A DNA stretch of 64,000 bases from Phoronis australis (GCA_002633005.1 NMRA01000429.1:62001-126000); one strand, 5' to 3'. Shown: positions 1 to 11,708, counted from the first letter of the stretch. Notes: generated by a model from the sequence alone, not told the origin. Program-made: numbers and translations.

Positions 1-1313
1 AATATACTTACCTACGCAATACGAACACAACGACACACAGACCAATAAGGACGAATACCAATGGACCACATATCGCACCGATTGTTTTTAGCAACGAAGA
101 CGTGCTGTAATCTCGCACTGTTGGGTTGGAACACATACATGTATACACATTTAACATCCACTACTCTGTCTTAATAATAACCAATTTGCTACAAATCAGG
201 ATAACTATGGGAATTGTTTTCACTTGCACTACCGACATATTTACAAATGGGTCTCGCATACTATTTCAGAGGTTGAGCAAACGCGTTGAAACTCGTCTGT
301 CTTTGTCGACATTATGTTAGAAATGGCGAACAAAGTTATTGTCACAATAAAATCGTTCTCGACGGTTGTTCACTATTGAGACAAAACACTACGCCTAACA
401 AAGTTACCTTCGACAAACTGGCCATCAGAGGCACCATCAACATCGAATACTTGGAAATGAGACTTCTTTTCCTGTCGAAAGTGAGGCATGTTTTATTAGT
501 GATTATTATTTATCGAAATGTTCCTTTGCGCAGGTGATTGCTTAGTCAAATTAGTTTAAAAAAATGATATGTGTTTATGAAAGTGTTGAAAACTGACAAA
601 TACTTTTAAGAGCAAGTTCTGTGCCGAAAATGATGGGCATTAAACCATTTCTCCGGGTGCAGTGACCATGGTGACGTGATGTTGGGGAATAACACTGCAT
701 GGTGCAGGCTATGTGAGCACACAAGGTACGTCATTATTGCAAAGGTCGCTTATTTGCAGAATTTTTTGTTATCACATTTACACGTGGTCAATGAATACAA
801 CTACACGATGTTTACAATAGCATGTCGTTCAGTGCCAGATACATATTAGCATAGTTATGAGTATGTAAATACATCATGAAGCGAGTAAAACACAGGAGTC
901 TTGGACACGACTGCTTTGTTCACTGCACTCCAGTACACACCAGGCCACAACGCACATAGCAAATTATCAATGAATATCTAGAGAACGAAGCCGACACGAT
1001 GGTATAATTAGACATGGACAGTAATTAGTACGACAGGCGCAGGTGTCTATTCTACAGCCAGTAATTACTGTAGAATTCTACCAAGGCGCCAATATTGAGC
1101 ATAATACAGAAATAATGACGCTTATGGAGTAAACAGTAGAAATAAGGAAAGGTAACGTAGGTTTTGAAACGCTAAGGTGTAAGAAGAGCCGTACAAGGAA
1201 GCTGCAGTTCCATATACAACATAACGGATATATGTGTGCCTGTTCATCAAATATACCACTTGTACTAGTCCAAAAATTTCTACGCTGCTGAGACATTGGC
1301 ACTTAATACTTAC
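1..1313. other. Intron of gene 2; one weak exon candidate
   Basis: No transmembrane exon is visible. A minus-strand segment at 471-408 has an acceptor (gacag) and a donor (gtaact) and stays open for 21 codons (EKKSHFQVFDVDGASDGQFV). It has no family match and cannot be assigned. The rest looks like intron. Confidence 0.4.
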
Positions 1314-1584
1314 ATCAGTATTCTCAAAAAAGACTCCGTAAAGAAACTTGTAGAGATATCCAGAGTCTAGCTCCACGTTCATGTAACCACCATAGTATTC
1401 CCCATCACCAACTACAAAGTCGACACCATCTTCTACGAAATCTGCTGTCAGCTTTGCCGCTATATAAAGTGGCTCCTGATTTCTCTGCGCTTCTGCATAC
1501 CCTTTTAACGACGATGCATCTACGACCACAGCTCGTCGTCGTTTAGAATGTTTTCTTCGAGTATTCACTACGATCATGTAGTAC
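1314..1584 (-). CDS. Gene 2 exon: membrane-proximal segment with furin-type site
   Basis: The exon encodes YYMIVVNTRRKHSKRRRAVV, then PLYIAAKLTADFVEDGVDFV and VGDGEYYGGYMNVELDSGY. In R2A and R2B receptor phosphatases the same position carries YYxVVV, a multibasic proprotein-convertase site, YITAEL, and GDGxxYGGYxNxPL. The KHSKRRR stretch fits the convertase consensus R-x-(K/R)-R. The receptor is therefore probably cleaved into two non-covalently held chains. Acceptor caaaag, donor gtaagt. The next exon, with the transmembrane segment, was not identified in the remaining 1.3 kb. Confidence 0.85.
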
Positions 1585-1713
1585 CTTTTGAGATACAAAA
1601 AAGGATTTTGATGTTGATTCAGGAAAGAACAAAGAGTTTGGAGAACAACGGTTGCCCAACAATGTCATGAATGGGGGATCGTCAAAGCAGGAACTAATAG
1701 GCTAAAACCTCAC

Positions 1714-1822
1714 TTGATATACACGCCCTTGGTATAACCACTTGCTGGCGTTAGACGTATTTTCACAGTTGTGTCAGTCATGTCTTCCTTGGTTATCATC
1801 TGCAGTGCAAGGTCCGGTAAAT
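1714..1822 (-). CDS. Gene 2 exon: start of membrane-proximal receptor-PTP segment
   Basis: The exon encodes DLPDLALQMITKEDMTDTTV then KIRLTPASGYTKGVYIK. It resembles the post-FN3 region of receptor PTPs, where a VxIxLxP strand and a G-x-V-x-x-Y strand precede the cleavage loop. Acceptor tttcag, donor gtgagg, entering in phase 1 and leaving in phase 2 into 1584-1314. Confidence 0.8.
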
Positions 1823-2251
1823 CTGAAACATAAGTGGAAAGGTATCATAACAACATTCTGAAATTTCAAGGTTTCGTTTTTTATGACACGGATCGACAAT
1901 ATGTAACAAGCAACTGATAATAACAAACTGATAACTCGCTACCAATAATATTGGTCTCCAATTCTTATAATAGAGAAACAAGAAGACAACACATGTCGCA
2001 TTCGTGGCTAACAATCGTCCTTGATGCCTGAACGTAAGGTCCTGTGGTTGTGAGGCTCGTGTTGCTGAGTTTAAAGAAACGTCTCGTGACTGAAAGGGGA
2101 TACAACCATAGTTTTCAAATCACAACGTAATGAAAACTCATTATCGCACATATCTCGTGTCTCCTTACCTATAGAAATCCAATACTTTATTGCTTACCAA
2201 TCAAATCCGTTAAATAGTGTTTGCCTACCTCCATACCACGACAGAAACAAT

Positions 2252-3077
2252 GGGTTAATCAAAAACCCCATCGACCCCCACATTCCACGACCCTAGACCC
2301 AATACCCCACGAACCACGGCATACAACACCTTCGACCCAAGACCTATGGAAATGGATACATTCTTGCACTTTATGTAATGACATTACTCAATTAGGTCGC
2401 TAAATGACTTTTCCACAACTCTTCATGATACCTATACGCAAATCTGCTTTGGCTCAAGTCTGGTGATAAAGAACATGATCTGAAATAGCGAATTGTGAAC
2501 GTGGTATCGTTGTCAAGGAAAGATGTTCCACGAGCACCTACCAATGGCCCTGTTCTTCTAAATTATGGGAGAGAATACACTAACGTGAAGGCATTTAATT
2601 TTTAATTTTATTGTTTGCCTTCCGTTATATACTCGTCTATCATGTTCTTCATGTAATGTTCAGATATTTTTTTAGTTCTCAGTTCGTTCTTCGAACTGTA
2701 TTTTCTAAAGAAATACTTCTTCGTCTGTTCCTCGCACTTCCCAACAAAAGCTTGAATATGCCAATCACTGAGAACCAGACAAGATGATAAAATTCTGTCA
2801 GCAACGGCATTTGTAGCGTTGGTAGGTCTTTGATTTGATTTGGTCGCTTTGTTTTTGTCTGTTCCCTTGGCTTTGAGACTTTCCGAATCGTCTCCCTTAA
2901 GTGCAAAACAAACAGGTAAAAACCAGCCGAGCTCACGGCCAGACTCGTTTATCCTGAAATTCAACGTCTGTTCCGAGTTCAAATCGAGTAGAACTTGTGT
3001 AGACTGTTTCGAAGAGTTGTGGGCCGTGTGTCGAGGTTGTCGTGGGTTCAGGGTGTCGATTGGGTTTCAGTACAATC
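2252..3077 (+). mobile_element. Dispersed DNA element, copy 1 (GGGTCG-arm family)
   Basis: This is one of three diverged copies in the window of an element about 740-830 bp long. Its ends are a short inverted repeat near GGGATTGCTCTGAAA, followed inward by arms rich in GGGTCG/CGACCC. The internal sequence is shared with 38559-39300 in the same order (for example TTTGATTTGATTTGGTCGC) and with 46958-47757 in reverse. It sits in the intron of gene 2 between 1822 and 3434. Terminal inverted repeats point to a DNA transposon, but no transposase is present, so it is probably non-autonomous. Confidence 0.7.
2608..2982 (-). pseudogene. Open frame inside the GGGTCG-arm element
   Basis: This is a 124-codon frame on the minus strand, lysine-rich, ending IDEYITEGKQ and containing TKSNQRPTNATN and SKNELRTKKISEHYMKNM. 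Corresponding peptides with similar residues (TKSNQRINNATN, NYFVNEY) can be read in the degenerate copy at 38.9-39.1 kb. A relic of DEY-TI-GK can also be read near 47.37 kb. This suggests an ancestral coding segment of the element. I recognise no family. Confidence 0.35.
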
Positions 3078-3433
3078 AGAAATATGGCCATTTGGTCCAA
3101 TGGTTTAACACTATAAGGAGTCGAACCAAATTGCCAACACTTGTAGTGGAAAAAATACGGGAACGTTGATACCTTAGAAATTTGTGAATCTATGACTTGG
3201 ACAGTGTCTAACGATCTCGAGTTATGAAAATCTGTCCGACTCTCGGGCTGTGACAATTAATTTGCAGGTTACAATTTTGTTGTAGTCTAGAAAGTTTTAC
3301 CCAAAGTAAAGGATTTCAGCATTAGTTGTACAACCAAGAGTGCATTTTCTATGTTTTTTATTGAACAAAAACTATAATAGTAATATTCTGCCAAGTAAGC
3401 TGTGCTACTGATGAGCACATTGGTAATAATTAC

Positions 3434-3608
3434 CGGGCAAAGCTGTCCAGCAGACTGTAGTTGCCGGTGGTCCAAAGCCAACGGATGTTTTTGCCGCTAC
3501 ATGAACCTTGTACGGTGTCCCAGGCTTCAGATTTGGAACCTCAAATTCCAAGATACTTGGTCCCACGGTCTTAGACAACAAACTCTCATCTCCGGTATTC
3601 CATGATAT
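3434..3608 (-). CDS. Gene 2 exon: second part of FN3 module 6
   Basis: The exon encodes ISWNTGDESLLSKTVGPSIL, EFEVPNLKPGTPYKVHVAAK and TSVGFGPPATTVCWTALP. NLKPGTPYKVHVAAKTSVGFGP is the E-F-G region of FN3. Acceptor atttag, donor gtaatt, entering in phase 0 and leaving in phase 1. The first half of this module, with the core Trp and PNG turn, should lie between 3609 and 5662, but no convincing exon was found there. Confidence 0.85.
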
Positions 3609-4620
3609 CTAAATGAAAAATTAATCGAGATTACGGAAACTGTTATATGGAAATTATAGATGTTTTAATATTTTTAATACCTTAACTTCAGGTCAAATAA
3701 ATTCAAGAGCTCTCAGGTCTTGAAAAACTCATTTAAAGTATTTCACGATATCTAATGCAAATGGTCAATATCTCATCAACGTGATGGGAATTAGTGCATG
3801 AACACGACATTAAACAAATATCATAGCATAGAACATAGAATTAGCCGATTTAGCAAACTGTGGCTTGCAGTTTTGCTCTCAACGATACCTGTCTTTTGTC
3901 AGTTACTTCGTTTTCTTTTTCTGAAACGGAGCTGCCCCCTGCTCCGACTATAACCTCGGCTGATTTGTCGTGAGGACTGTGATGCACTTAAGAGAAATAA
4001 TCTACAGGCTGTTCTTGAACTCCAAATTACTCTGTGTGAAGCTGACAGAGACGTTAATACAAATATGCCACCCTCAGATATTAACTTAATCTTTCTTTTT
4101 GGCTCGATAGCACTTTGAGCTCAAACATTTGTGGGGGATGTGGAGGTGGTAATGGTTCGTTTCCCACAATTTGCTGACACGAATGACAAACTGATTTTCT
4201 GATGTCCGTGGTGAAGTCGCTCGTCTAAACATGTGCAAATAACGCAGATAATTTACAAAATAAGCTTCCGAAATTTTCAAAACACATTCGTGACAAGACA
4301 ATGACCATAAATCATGTCATGTTTTGAAAGTAGTGGTTCTAATACAGGACTGACTCTTCTTGGAAGATTGTGTCTACGTGTTAGTTGACCCTCGGAGCAT
4401 CAAATCTATTGGTCAGCTTGTGTCTGGCGTTCATGCATCCGGAGGTTTTTCTTACAGTGTTCGGAAAATTTAGCTCTCCTTTAGCATGTGTTTAATCCGC
4501 TATATCAGTGAATAGAACTACGTGTTTCCTTCATTTCCAGGATTCGGATCAAAACTTGTCACTTTTTATACTTCCCTTACAATTAAAGCAGTTACCAAAA
4601 AGTTGTGTGAGGAGGCAGTG

Positions 4621-4686
4621 GTGGCCTGGTTGATAAGTGCCCGCTTTCTTTTCTCGAGGTCGTGGGTTCGAGTCCCACCAGGTCAC
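4621..4686 (+). repeat. tRNA-like sequence, probably a tRNA-derived SINE head
   Basis: A seven-base acceptor-like stem (GTGGCCT with AGGTCAC) encloses a perfect T-arm, GTGGG-TTCGAGT-CCCAC, containing the B-box GGTTCGAGTCC. The total length is only 66 bases and the anticodon arm is degenerate. This is therefore more likely the 5' part of a SINE, with the tail following to about 4740, than a working tRNA gene. It lies in a gene 2 intron. Confidence 0.55.
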
Positions 4687-5662
4687 ACAGCTAAACCCTT
4701 GAGCCAGGTTTCTAGCTCCTCAGCTCGGTTTTAACCTTATATCAATGAAGCATAAAAATATTTCCAGGCGATCAATGCAATGGGCCCACATGCGAGGCTT
4801 GCGCACGTCTGGTACAACGTGTATCAGATCGCCTGCAACTATTTTTTTTAAAAAGGTTTTGTGGACATTTTCGAGAACACAGATTCTATTAGCCTTCAAA
4901 CATCGCTACGTTTCATCATTACCCCTCAGATTACACGGGCTTGGTAGCTAAACAAAATGTTCAACAATGCAAACACATAGGATCAAAACAAATCCCCAAA
5001 ACACCTAACTGAATGGTATCCACGAATGGTCTAATTAGGTGAAAATAAAAAAAATAAACCTATCGAGTGAAGTGATCGCAGTTTGCGTGTAGACCAATCT
5101 TTTGTCACAAACAGAAACAGCAAACGATAGGAGGCGCAGGAAAAACCGGCCGTTTAAAAATGGAGTGAAAAGGGATATAAAAAATTGGCGTAATTAAAAT
5201 TAAAATTTACAAACATAAACGTAAAGGGGTTTAAGTTAAAGCGTTCACGTATGACTGGAACTTTCAATACGTGGAAATCAGTGCTAAGATAATAGTGCTG
5301 CCGATTGATCGTGTTTAAATTTTCACAATTTTCGCCAATTCGCTAAGTGAAGTACATTAATCATCGCCGTCGTTAATCTCACTGTAATACATGCTTAGGC
5401 TTACTAACTTGATATTGTGTTAGGAATCCGTTTTTTCGACTTGGTTCAACCCAGTATACAGTTATTGTATGTTGGTTTCTTTCCTTGCAACCCACGGTGT
5501 TTGGCTTGTGGGGAACTGAAATTGGTATAAGCATATTAAACAAAACCAAACATAGAGACGACTCGTGTTCAATTTATAAAATGTGGTTGACACGACACGA
5601 CAAATGAAATGATCTTGGGACGTGTAAAAAAGTTTGAATTGCACCTACTAGAATCACCTCAC

Positions 5663-5726
5663 CTCCTTGGATAATTTCATAAATAGAGCTGCTCCAGGAA
5701 CCCCAGTCAGTGGTCCTTGCTCTAAT
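5663..5726 (-). CDS. Duplicate copy of FN3 module 5 second exon
   Basis: The splice sites are intact and the encoded residues match 6918-6855 except Arg for Lys. It lies in the 5276-6466 copy of the 1.19 kb duplication. If that duplication is an assembly overlap, this and 6918-6855 are two alleles of one exon. On the same contig it is the copy that physically continues toward the downstream exons of gene 2. Confidence 0.6.
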
Positions 5727-6286
5727 CTGAAAGACATACATTACGAAGTATGAAGTAAAGGCCTGTCTTCGTTTTGAACCCCTCAGTATCTTAGGCAATC
5801 GTAAAATACGCCATGTAAATCACACGTTCACAAACGCCATATTACGTTGGTAATCGATCACGTGTTGATGCGGTATTCACAGCTGACGTCATTGATGTAG
5901 ATGAGAATGATAGAACTTGAAGAAACACACATTGAGCATAGGGCCACTGCGGTATTACATATAACCCTAAATTTTTTAGCTTATTTAATATCTATCTCTC
6001 ATGGAAACGAAACAAGCATATTTAGGATAAATGACAACTTATGGTTCAAAATTGCCGCTGGCTGCGATGTCATTCTCACTATTAAAAAGCAAATCAACTC
6101 AGCAACAATGTAGAAAGCTTTTCGTTTTGCGTGAAACTCCAATCATCTGAACTGATTTCTGATGAATGAACGACCCTTCGCAGACGTATTTTTGTGATCT
6201 ATTCCGCTACATCTCATATGCTGTATTTAACACGATTTTGATTGATGGTATTGAACATGTGCATGTACAATTAAAACCAATCTCAC

Positions 6287-6466
6287 CTTAAACTCATACT
6301 TGTTATTCATGTTGAGATTGCGAAGCGTCAAAGCAGAACAGTTCATACACGTCGTTATGTTGTGATCTGCAGAGACGTTGAGATTCTGAAGTTTCAGGTG
6401 ATATTCGCGTATGATGCCGTTAGGGGGGCACGGTGGACTCCAGCCAATAATGACCAACGTTGGGTT
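6287..6466 (-). pseudogene. Truncated duplicate of FN3 module 5 first exon, cut at an N
   Basis: This copy is near-identical to 7652-7473 and begins abruptly at the N at 6467, lacking the acceptor and the first codons. It has the same donor as the full copy. Codon differences from the full copy include His for Tyr and Ala for Thr in the SADxNIT and CSxLTL segments. The most likely explanation is an unmerged overlap of two contigs or haplotypes, so it should not be counted as an additional exon. Confidence 0.75.
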
Positions 6467-6854
6467 NAATCAGTGCTAAGATAATGGTGCTGCCGATTGA
6501 TCGTGTTTAAATTTTCACAATTTTCGCCAATTCGCTAAGTGAAGTACATTAATCATCGCCGTCGTTAATCTCACTGTAATACATGCTTAGGCTTACTAAC
6601 TTGATATTGTGTTAGGAATCCGTTTTTTCGACTTGGTTCAACCCAGTATACAGTTATTGTATGTTGGTTTCTTTCCTTGCAACCCACGGTGTTTGGCTTG
6701 TGGGGAACTGAAATTGGTATAAGCATATTAAACAAAACCAAACATAGAGACGACTCGTGTTCAATTTATAAAATGTGGTTGACACGACACGACAAATGAA
6801 ATGATCTTGGGACGTGTAAAAAAGTTTGAATTGCACCTACTAGAATCACCTCAC

Positions 6855-6918
6855 CTCCTTGGATAATTTCATAAATAGAGCTGCTCCAGGAACCCCAGTC
6901 AGTGGTCTTTGCTCTAAT
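6855..6918 (-). CDS. Gene 2 exon: FN3 module 5, second part
   Basis: A 64-base exon encodes IRAKTTDWGSWSSSIYEIIQ plus G, the F-G strand end of FN3 module 5 with the WGSWS motif. Acceptor tttcag, donor gtgagg, entering in phase 0 and leaving in phase 1. The duplicate at 5726-5663 reads IRARTTDW, a single Lys/Arg difference. Confidence 0.8.
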
Positions 6919-7472
6919 CTGAAAGACATACATTACGAAGTATGAAGTAAAGGCCTGTCTTCGTTTTGAACCCCTCAGTATCTTAGGCAATCGTAAAATA
7001 CGCCATGTAAATCACACGTTCATAAACGCCATATTACGTTGGTAATCGATCACGTGTTGATGCGGTATTCACAGCTGACGTCATTGATGTAGATGAGAAT
7101 GATAGAACTTGAAGAAACACACATTGAGCATAAGGCCACTGCGGTATTACATATAACCCTAAATTTTTGAGCTTTTTTAATATCTCATGGAAACGAAACA
7201 AGCATATTTAGGATAAATGACAACTTATGGTTCCAAATTGCCGCTGGCTGCGATGTCATTCTCACTATTAAAAAGCAAATCAACTCAGCAACAATGTAGA
7301 AAGCTTTTCGTTTTGCGTGAAATTCCAATCATCTGAACTGATTTCTGATGAATGAACGACCCTTCGCAGACGTATTTTTGTGATCTATTCCGCTACTTCT
7401 CATATGCTGTATTTAACACGATTTTGATTGATGGTATTGAATATGTGCATGTACAATTAAAACCAATCTCAC

Positions 7473-7690
7473 CTTAAACTCATACTTGTTATTCATGTTG
7501 AGATTGCGAAGCGTCAAAGTAGAACAGTTCATACACGTCGTTATGTTGTAATCTGCAGAGACGTTGAGATTCTGAAGTTTCAGGTGATATTCGCGTATGA
7601 TGCCGTTAGGGGGGCACGGTGGACTCCAGCCAATAATGACCAACGTTGGGTTTATTTGCACCACATTGAGGTTTGTTGGAGCCGGTGGAG
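7473..7690 (-). CDS. Gene 2 exon: FN3 module 5, first part
   Basis: The exon encodes APPAPTNLNVVQINPTLVII, GWSPPCPPNGIIREYHLKLQ, then LTLRNLNMNNKYEFK. W-x-P-P-x-P-x-G-x-I-x-x-Y is the classic FN3 core. Acceptor atgcag, donor gtgaga, entering in phase 1 and leaving in phase 0; it joins 6918-6855. This is the complete copy. A truncated near-identical copy sits at 6466-6287 on the far side of the N at 6467. Confidence 0.88.
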
Positions 7691-8882
7691 CTGCATAACA
7701 CAAAAGTTGAAGAATTTTGTCTTATTTGAATGAAAAGGTACTTAGGCTACATATTTGGAAATTAAAAAAGATCAACTTTGACCCGGTTGACAGAAGATTT
7801 CTTACGTAGAAATAAGATGAAGCCCATTTATAGCTCCTCGGACACATTGATGATTTGGGGCTTGACAAGTGTTTTAATGGTTGTTTGCCAGTCTGAGAGC
7901 TGTCTGTTAGCGAGGAATGGATAACTGTGCTCTCTAGGCATGTTAGAAGTCTGAAGGATGGAACGATTTTGCACTCGAAACAGTTTCAATACTCCTAAGG
8001 GTGTCCAGGTGTGTTTGCCAGCGTTCACAGTGTCTGTCTAGGAAGTTCATTATTTCTCCCGATTGCTCACTCTAAGCTTAAACCTTCAGCATAACAACCT
8101 GACTGTCGGTCAGTAAAACTGGTGACTCCATGACCATCTCCAATTTCAGTGGCGAAACTGCGTGGAAGTACATGAATTTGCTTTATTTACTCCGTATTGA
8201 TGTTGTACTTGCTCTATGTGCGTGGGAACGAAATTTCTACATTATACTTCTTATTTTGATATACAAGCTAGAAATCACTGGTTTTAGTAACGGATCCATG
8301 CAAATGTACCACATTAATTGTACCTGCTTTGATGTTGTTAAAAAGTTCTACTTCCATGTTTTTTGTACATGCGTTTCACTGGTTGAAAATGTCGTCTGCA
8401 TGAGTTTTGCTTGTATTCCAAAGTACCCGGATACCATGACAACGGAATACATTCAAGCTTTCCAACTCCCCTACATGTAAGTGTCAGTCTACGTTAAGCC
8501 ATTTAAAATGACTTGATCATGATCGCTTGCCTCTTACATGACTGCCACCAAACCTAAAATTGTTACCTGAAATGTCATCCTACGAATTTAAACGAAGGTT
8601 CACTACAAATGTGCGTAATGGCCAGCTTGTAAAATGAGTCGAAATCAAACTTGGACTGGCTGCTGATGGCTGACAGAATACCCGATTACAATGGTAGCAG
8701 CATATACTTTAGCTTCTTTGTCAAATCTCTAAGTTTCAAGACAAGGTCCCTGCAACTGCTTTGATTGTGGTTGCCTCTTTCCAACATGCTTTATGTATCA
8801 TCCCAAAACTTCTCATTTCGTCCGGCTGACAATATTTGAACTGCGCCCAGTGACGATGGAAAAATGTAAGGACAAGGATTAC
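7691..8882. other. Intron of gene 2, nothing assigned
   Basis: Open frames at 7828-8028 (minus) and 8130-8480 (plus) have no splice support or recognisable motif. The stretch is read as intron. Confidence 0.5.
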
Positions 8883-9185
8883 CACTTTCGTCTGTAATAC
8901 CACGCATCCAACTAGTCCAAGTTCCAGCCAGTTCTCCGTTTACTGCACGCACTCTGAAGCTGTAAATCGCGTGGGGTTGGAGGCCGTCAAACTTCTTGGA
9001 ATGTTCACTGGTTGAGTTGTTGACAAACTCCCCAAAAAGACAAGGCGAAGCTTGTCTTTGTAGTTGGTAGACAAAGTTTGCTGCCGGTCCATTACGTGAT
9101 AAGCAGGGTGGACTTTGCCAAATGAATTTTAAGGAGTTAGTGGAAGAATCTGTAATTCTGACACTTTTAGGTGGTTCAGATGGTT
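8883..9185 (-). CDS. Gene 2 exon: FN3 module 4
   Basis: The exon encodes 101 residues: SEPPKSVRITDSSTNSLKFI, WQSPPC, FVYQLQRQ, LQPHAIYSFRVRAVNG and TWTSWMRGIT. All FN3 hallmarks are present, including a WTSW motif at the end of the G strand region. Acceptor tttcag, donor gtaatc, phase 1-1. Confidence 0.9.
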
Positions 9186-9587
9186 CTGAAATCAAAATAA
9201 AATCACCAAACACGAACAGTTCATCAAATACATAATTATTTTGAATGGTTCACAATACCAGAGCAATCTAAGAGTCCCATCTATAAGTACAATGATAATG
9301 CTTTACAGAAAATTAATATAACACCAATTCCTTTATTTTTGGGGACATAAAACAGGAAGTGGTATCATCGTTAATCAATACATTTATATATTTCTAATTT
9401 TCGATTTTAACAACAATAATTTTCGAAGTCATCCACTTAAAGCTAAAGAAAACCAAGAGATTGATCTACTTACTTTAATGTTCGTGTCATGTGAACAGAC
9501 TGGACGAATTAAAGATTATTTTAGAAGTTACCGAACGAAAAAAGTCGCATAAGAATGTATGTTTACACTTCAATAACATTTACTAAC

Positions 9588-9896
9588 GGGAATGAAGGGT
9601 ATACTTGGTGACTTTCTCTTCCTCCCCATCCAAGCTTAATGTTCTAGCCCGCACTCTTATTTCATAACCTGAGTACGGACGTAGGTTGCCCAGTGAAGTT
9701 GCTGGTTCAGTAGAGGTGGCCGTCTTGAGATACCCCGATGGTTGGTCTGCAACACTGCACGCTAGCACGTTGATGAGCTTGTACTGGATTATGTAGCTTT
9801 TCACAGGACACCCGTTGTTAACTGGCGCTGCCCATGTTAGGTTGATTGTATCATGCGTGATTGATGAGCTCACCAAAGTTCTTACTTTGTTGGCTT
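9588..9896 (-). CDS. Gene 2 exon: FN3 module 3
   Basis: The exon encodes 103 residues with TINLTWAAPVNNGCPVKSYI, IQYKL, LGNLRPYSGYEIRVRART and ends in KYTLHS. W-x-x-P-x-N-N-G, YxxxYK and LxPYxxYxxRVRA are textbook FN3 signatures. The acceptor is ttctttag and the best donor is GTTAGT, leaving in phase 1. The frame would otherwise hit a stop four bases further on, which supports this donor. Confidence 0.85.
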
Positions 9897-11708
9897 CTAA
9901 AGAAAAATAGAATCCCATAATTCAGTTTCAGTTAACCACTTAAACTTCATTAATTGTGCATTTTATAAATTTAGTAGGAAAAATTCAGAGTTAATTAACT
10001 GCGTGGACAGATAAATACATAACAGAGGGACCAGATTTAAAAGAGAGCTTCAGTGGGTCAACTAGTCATTGACCAATAAAATCATACACTGCTTTCACAA
10101 AAGTATCAACCCTTCAACACTTACACGTGCAACAAGAACAACCTAAAATGTTTGCATGAATTAAAAGCATAAAGTTCATGTAGCCTAACCGGAAGAAAAT
10201 ACTGTAGATTTCAGAATAAGCTAGGAGTAGTTTAACACAGCTTATAGACAAAATTATTTCAGCCGAACGTTTGTAACAAAAATATCATAGTTAAAATCAA
10301 AACCGATTTAATGTGACGATATTGTACCTAGTCTCACACAGATACGGTGCACGCATTACGTGCAGAATGTGGCTGGCACTGTGTTTTCTACAGGCGTTTT
10401 CTACAAACAAGCCTGTGACGTGCATAGGGAGAATGTCAATAATTTCAACATTTGGAAGCGGGCGATATTTTAGCGATTTTTCGCGTACATGGACACGCAA
10501 GACGACACGGACATGCGAACGGATTATGTAGAGACAGGTGGACAGGAACTAAGATTGTCAGAAGTTGATTGTCGGTTGTTCTGACAAAGATCTTTGAAAG
10601 AGAATCCAGATTCGAAATAATTTTTGACAAATACAAAAACTTTAAGAAACTTAACTTTCAATGAATTTTAATGCATGTTGGAAATCAGTAAAATCAGTCA
10701 CCCTTCTCCCACACAGAAAATTCCACAGACTTTATCAAACTCACTGGTAACCCCTGACTGATTTTGGATGTCGCAAGGGGATTACCCACAACCCTCGAAG
10801 AGGATACGCTACTGCAACGAAAGTCTTAATATTTAGTCACGTCCATTAGAGGTCCTTAAGTGGATAAAATTTTAAGAAAGTACATAGCTGAAAGCTGATT
10901 GCGACCTCAAAAATTATATTAAGTGCTCCCTCATACATCTACGTTCAGACGCGCATGTGTGTGACGTCATATTGTTTGTTGACCGGAAGTACAAGGTAGA
11001 GTAACATCCACGCACAGTATGAGGCTATTGAAATATATTGAACATCTTGAACTGAATACAGTGTAGATTTAGTGAACTTGCACATTTTGAGCAACGTGTA
11101 TTTCAGCTTACACTAACTAACAGTAACAAGTATAATTGGAACTAAATGGACACCTGGGGCGATGTTTGTGTACCAACACAATCGTTAACAACGCAGCACT
11201 AACACTGAATAAAGTCATAACGTCATTTTGCCTGTGAGGCAAACTTAAGGGCTTCAGGGAGTATAAGCTGGTCAGCTGTTATCAGTGATATGAATAGGCC
11301 TTGTCTGGACTCCAGCTGCAGGCAATAAACATGGTAATTAGATCTGACCAGTTGGGAACTACTTTCATTCACACTGGCTTCATTTAGCATGAAGTTGTCA
11401 ACTATCTCCCACAAAACTTGACCGATTTCTGTCACAAAAAATGTCCCTAACTCAATTTTTATGAGAAAATCAAATATGGACTCTGTTTCTCTCCTCAAAA
11501 AGGGCGAAAAATGATACCAAAACGTCCTAATTCTTCAGGCAGGTCTTATCTTACCATCTTACCACAATCAGATAAAAGTGCAATAAAGAGTAATTGGGCG
11601 GAAAGACCTGCTGTTTCTGACCATTCGGACTAATTTGCCTGATACAGCAATATAACGTTGTGTCAACAAGAATAACACCACTAAAATAAGAAGACTCGAA
11701 ATACTCAC
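9897..11708. other. Intron of gene 2, nothing assigned
   Basis: This is AT-rich sequence with short open frames on both strands (for example 10297-10531 and 11223-11498) and no family signatures. Confidence 0.5.

Larger units (their letters stand above)
5276..7652 (+). repeat. 1.19 kb direct duplication meeting at an N (probable assembly overlap)
   Basis: Positions 5276-6466 and 6468-7652 are near-identical. They differ by a few substitutions and a 6-base indel (TATCTATCTCTC against TATCTC). The first copy ends, and the second begins, exactly at the single N at 6467. This is the pattern left when two overlapping contigs or alleles are concatenated. Confidence 0.85.

Noticed and set aside
408-471. 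Possible gene 2 exon below 1314
   Set aside because: Splice-like ends and 21 open codons are too little; it has no transmembrane character or family match.
4086-4301. PLPPPHPPQMFELKVLSSQK stretch as the missing FN3 half-exon
   Set aside because: The available acceptor gives the wrong phase, and a stop follows before any Trp core.
10294-10636. Overlapping frames on both strands in a gene 2 intron
   Set aside because: They are shadow frames of one another with no domain signature or splice sites in the right phase.
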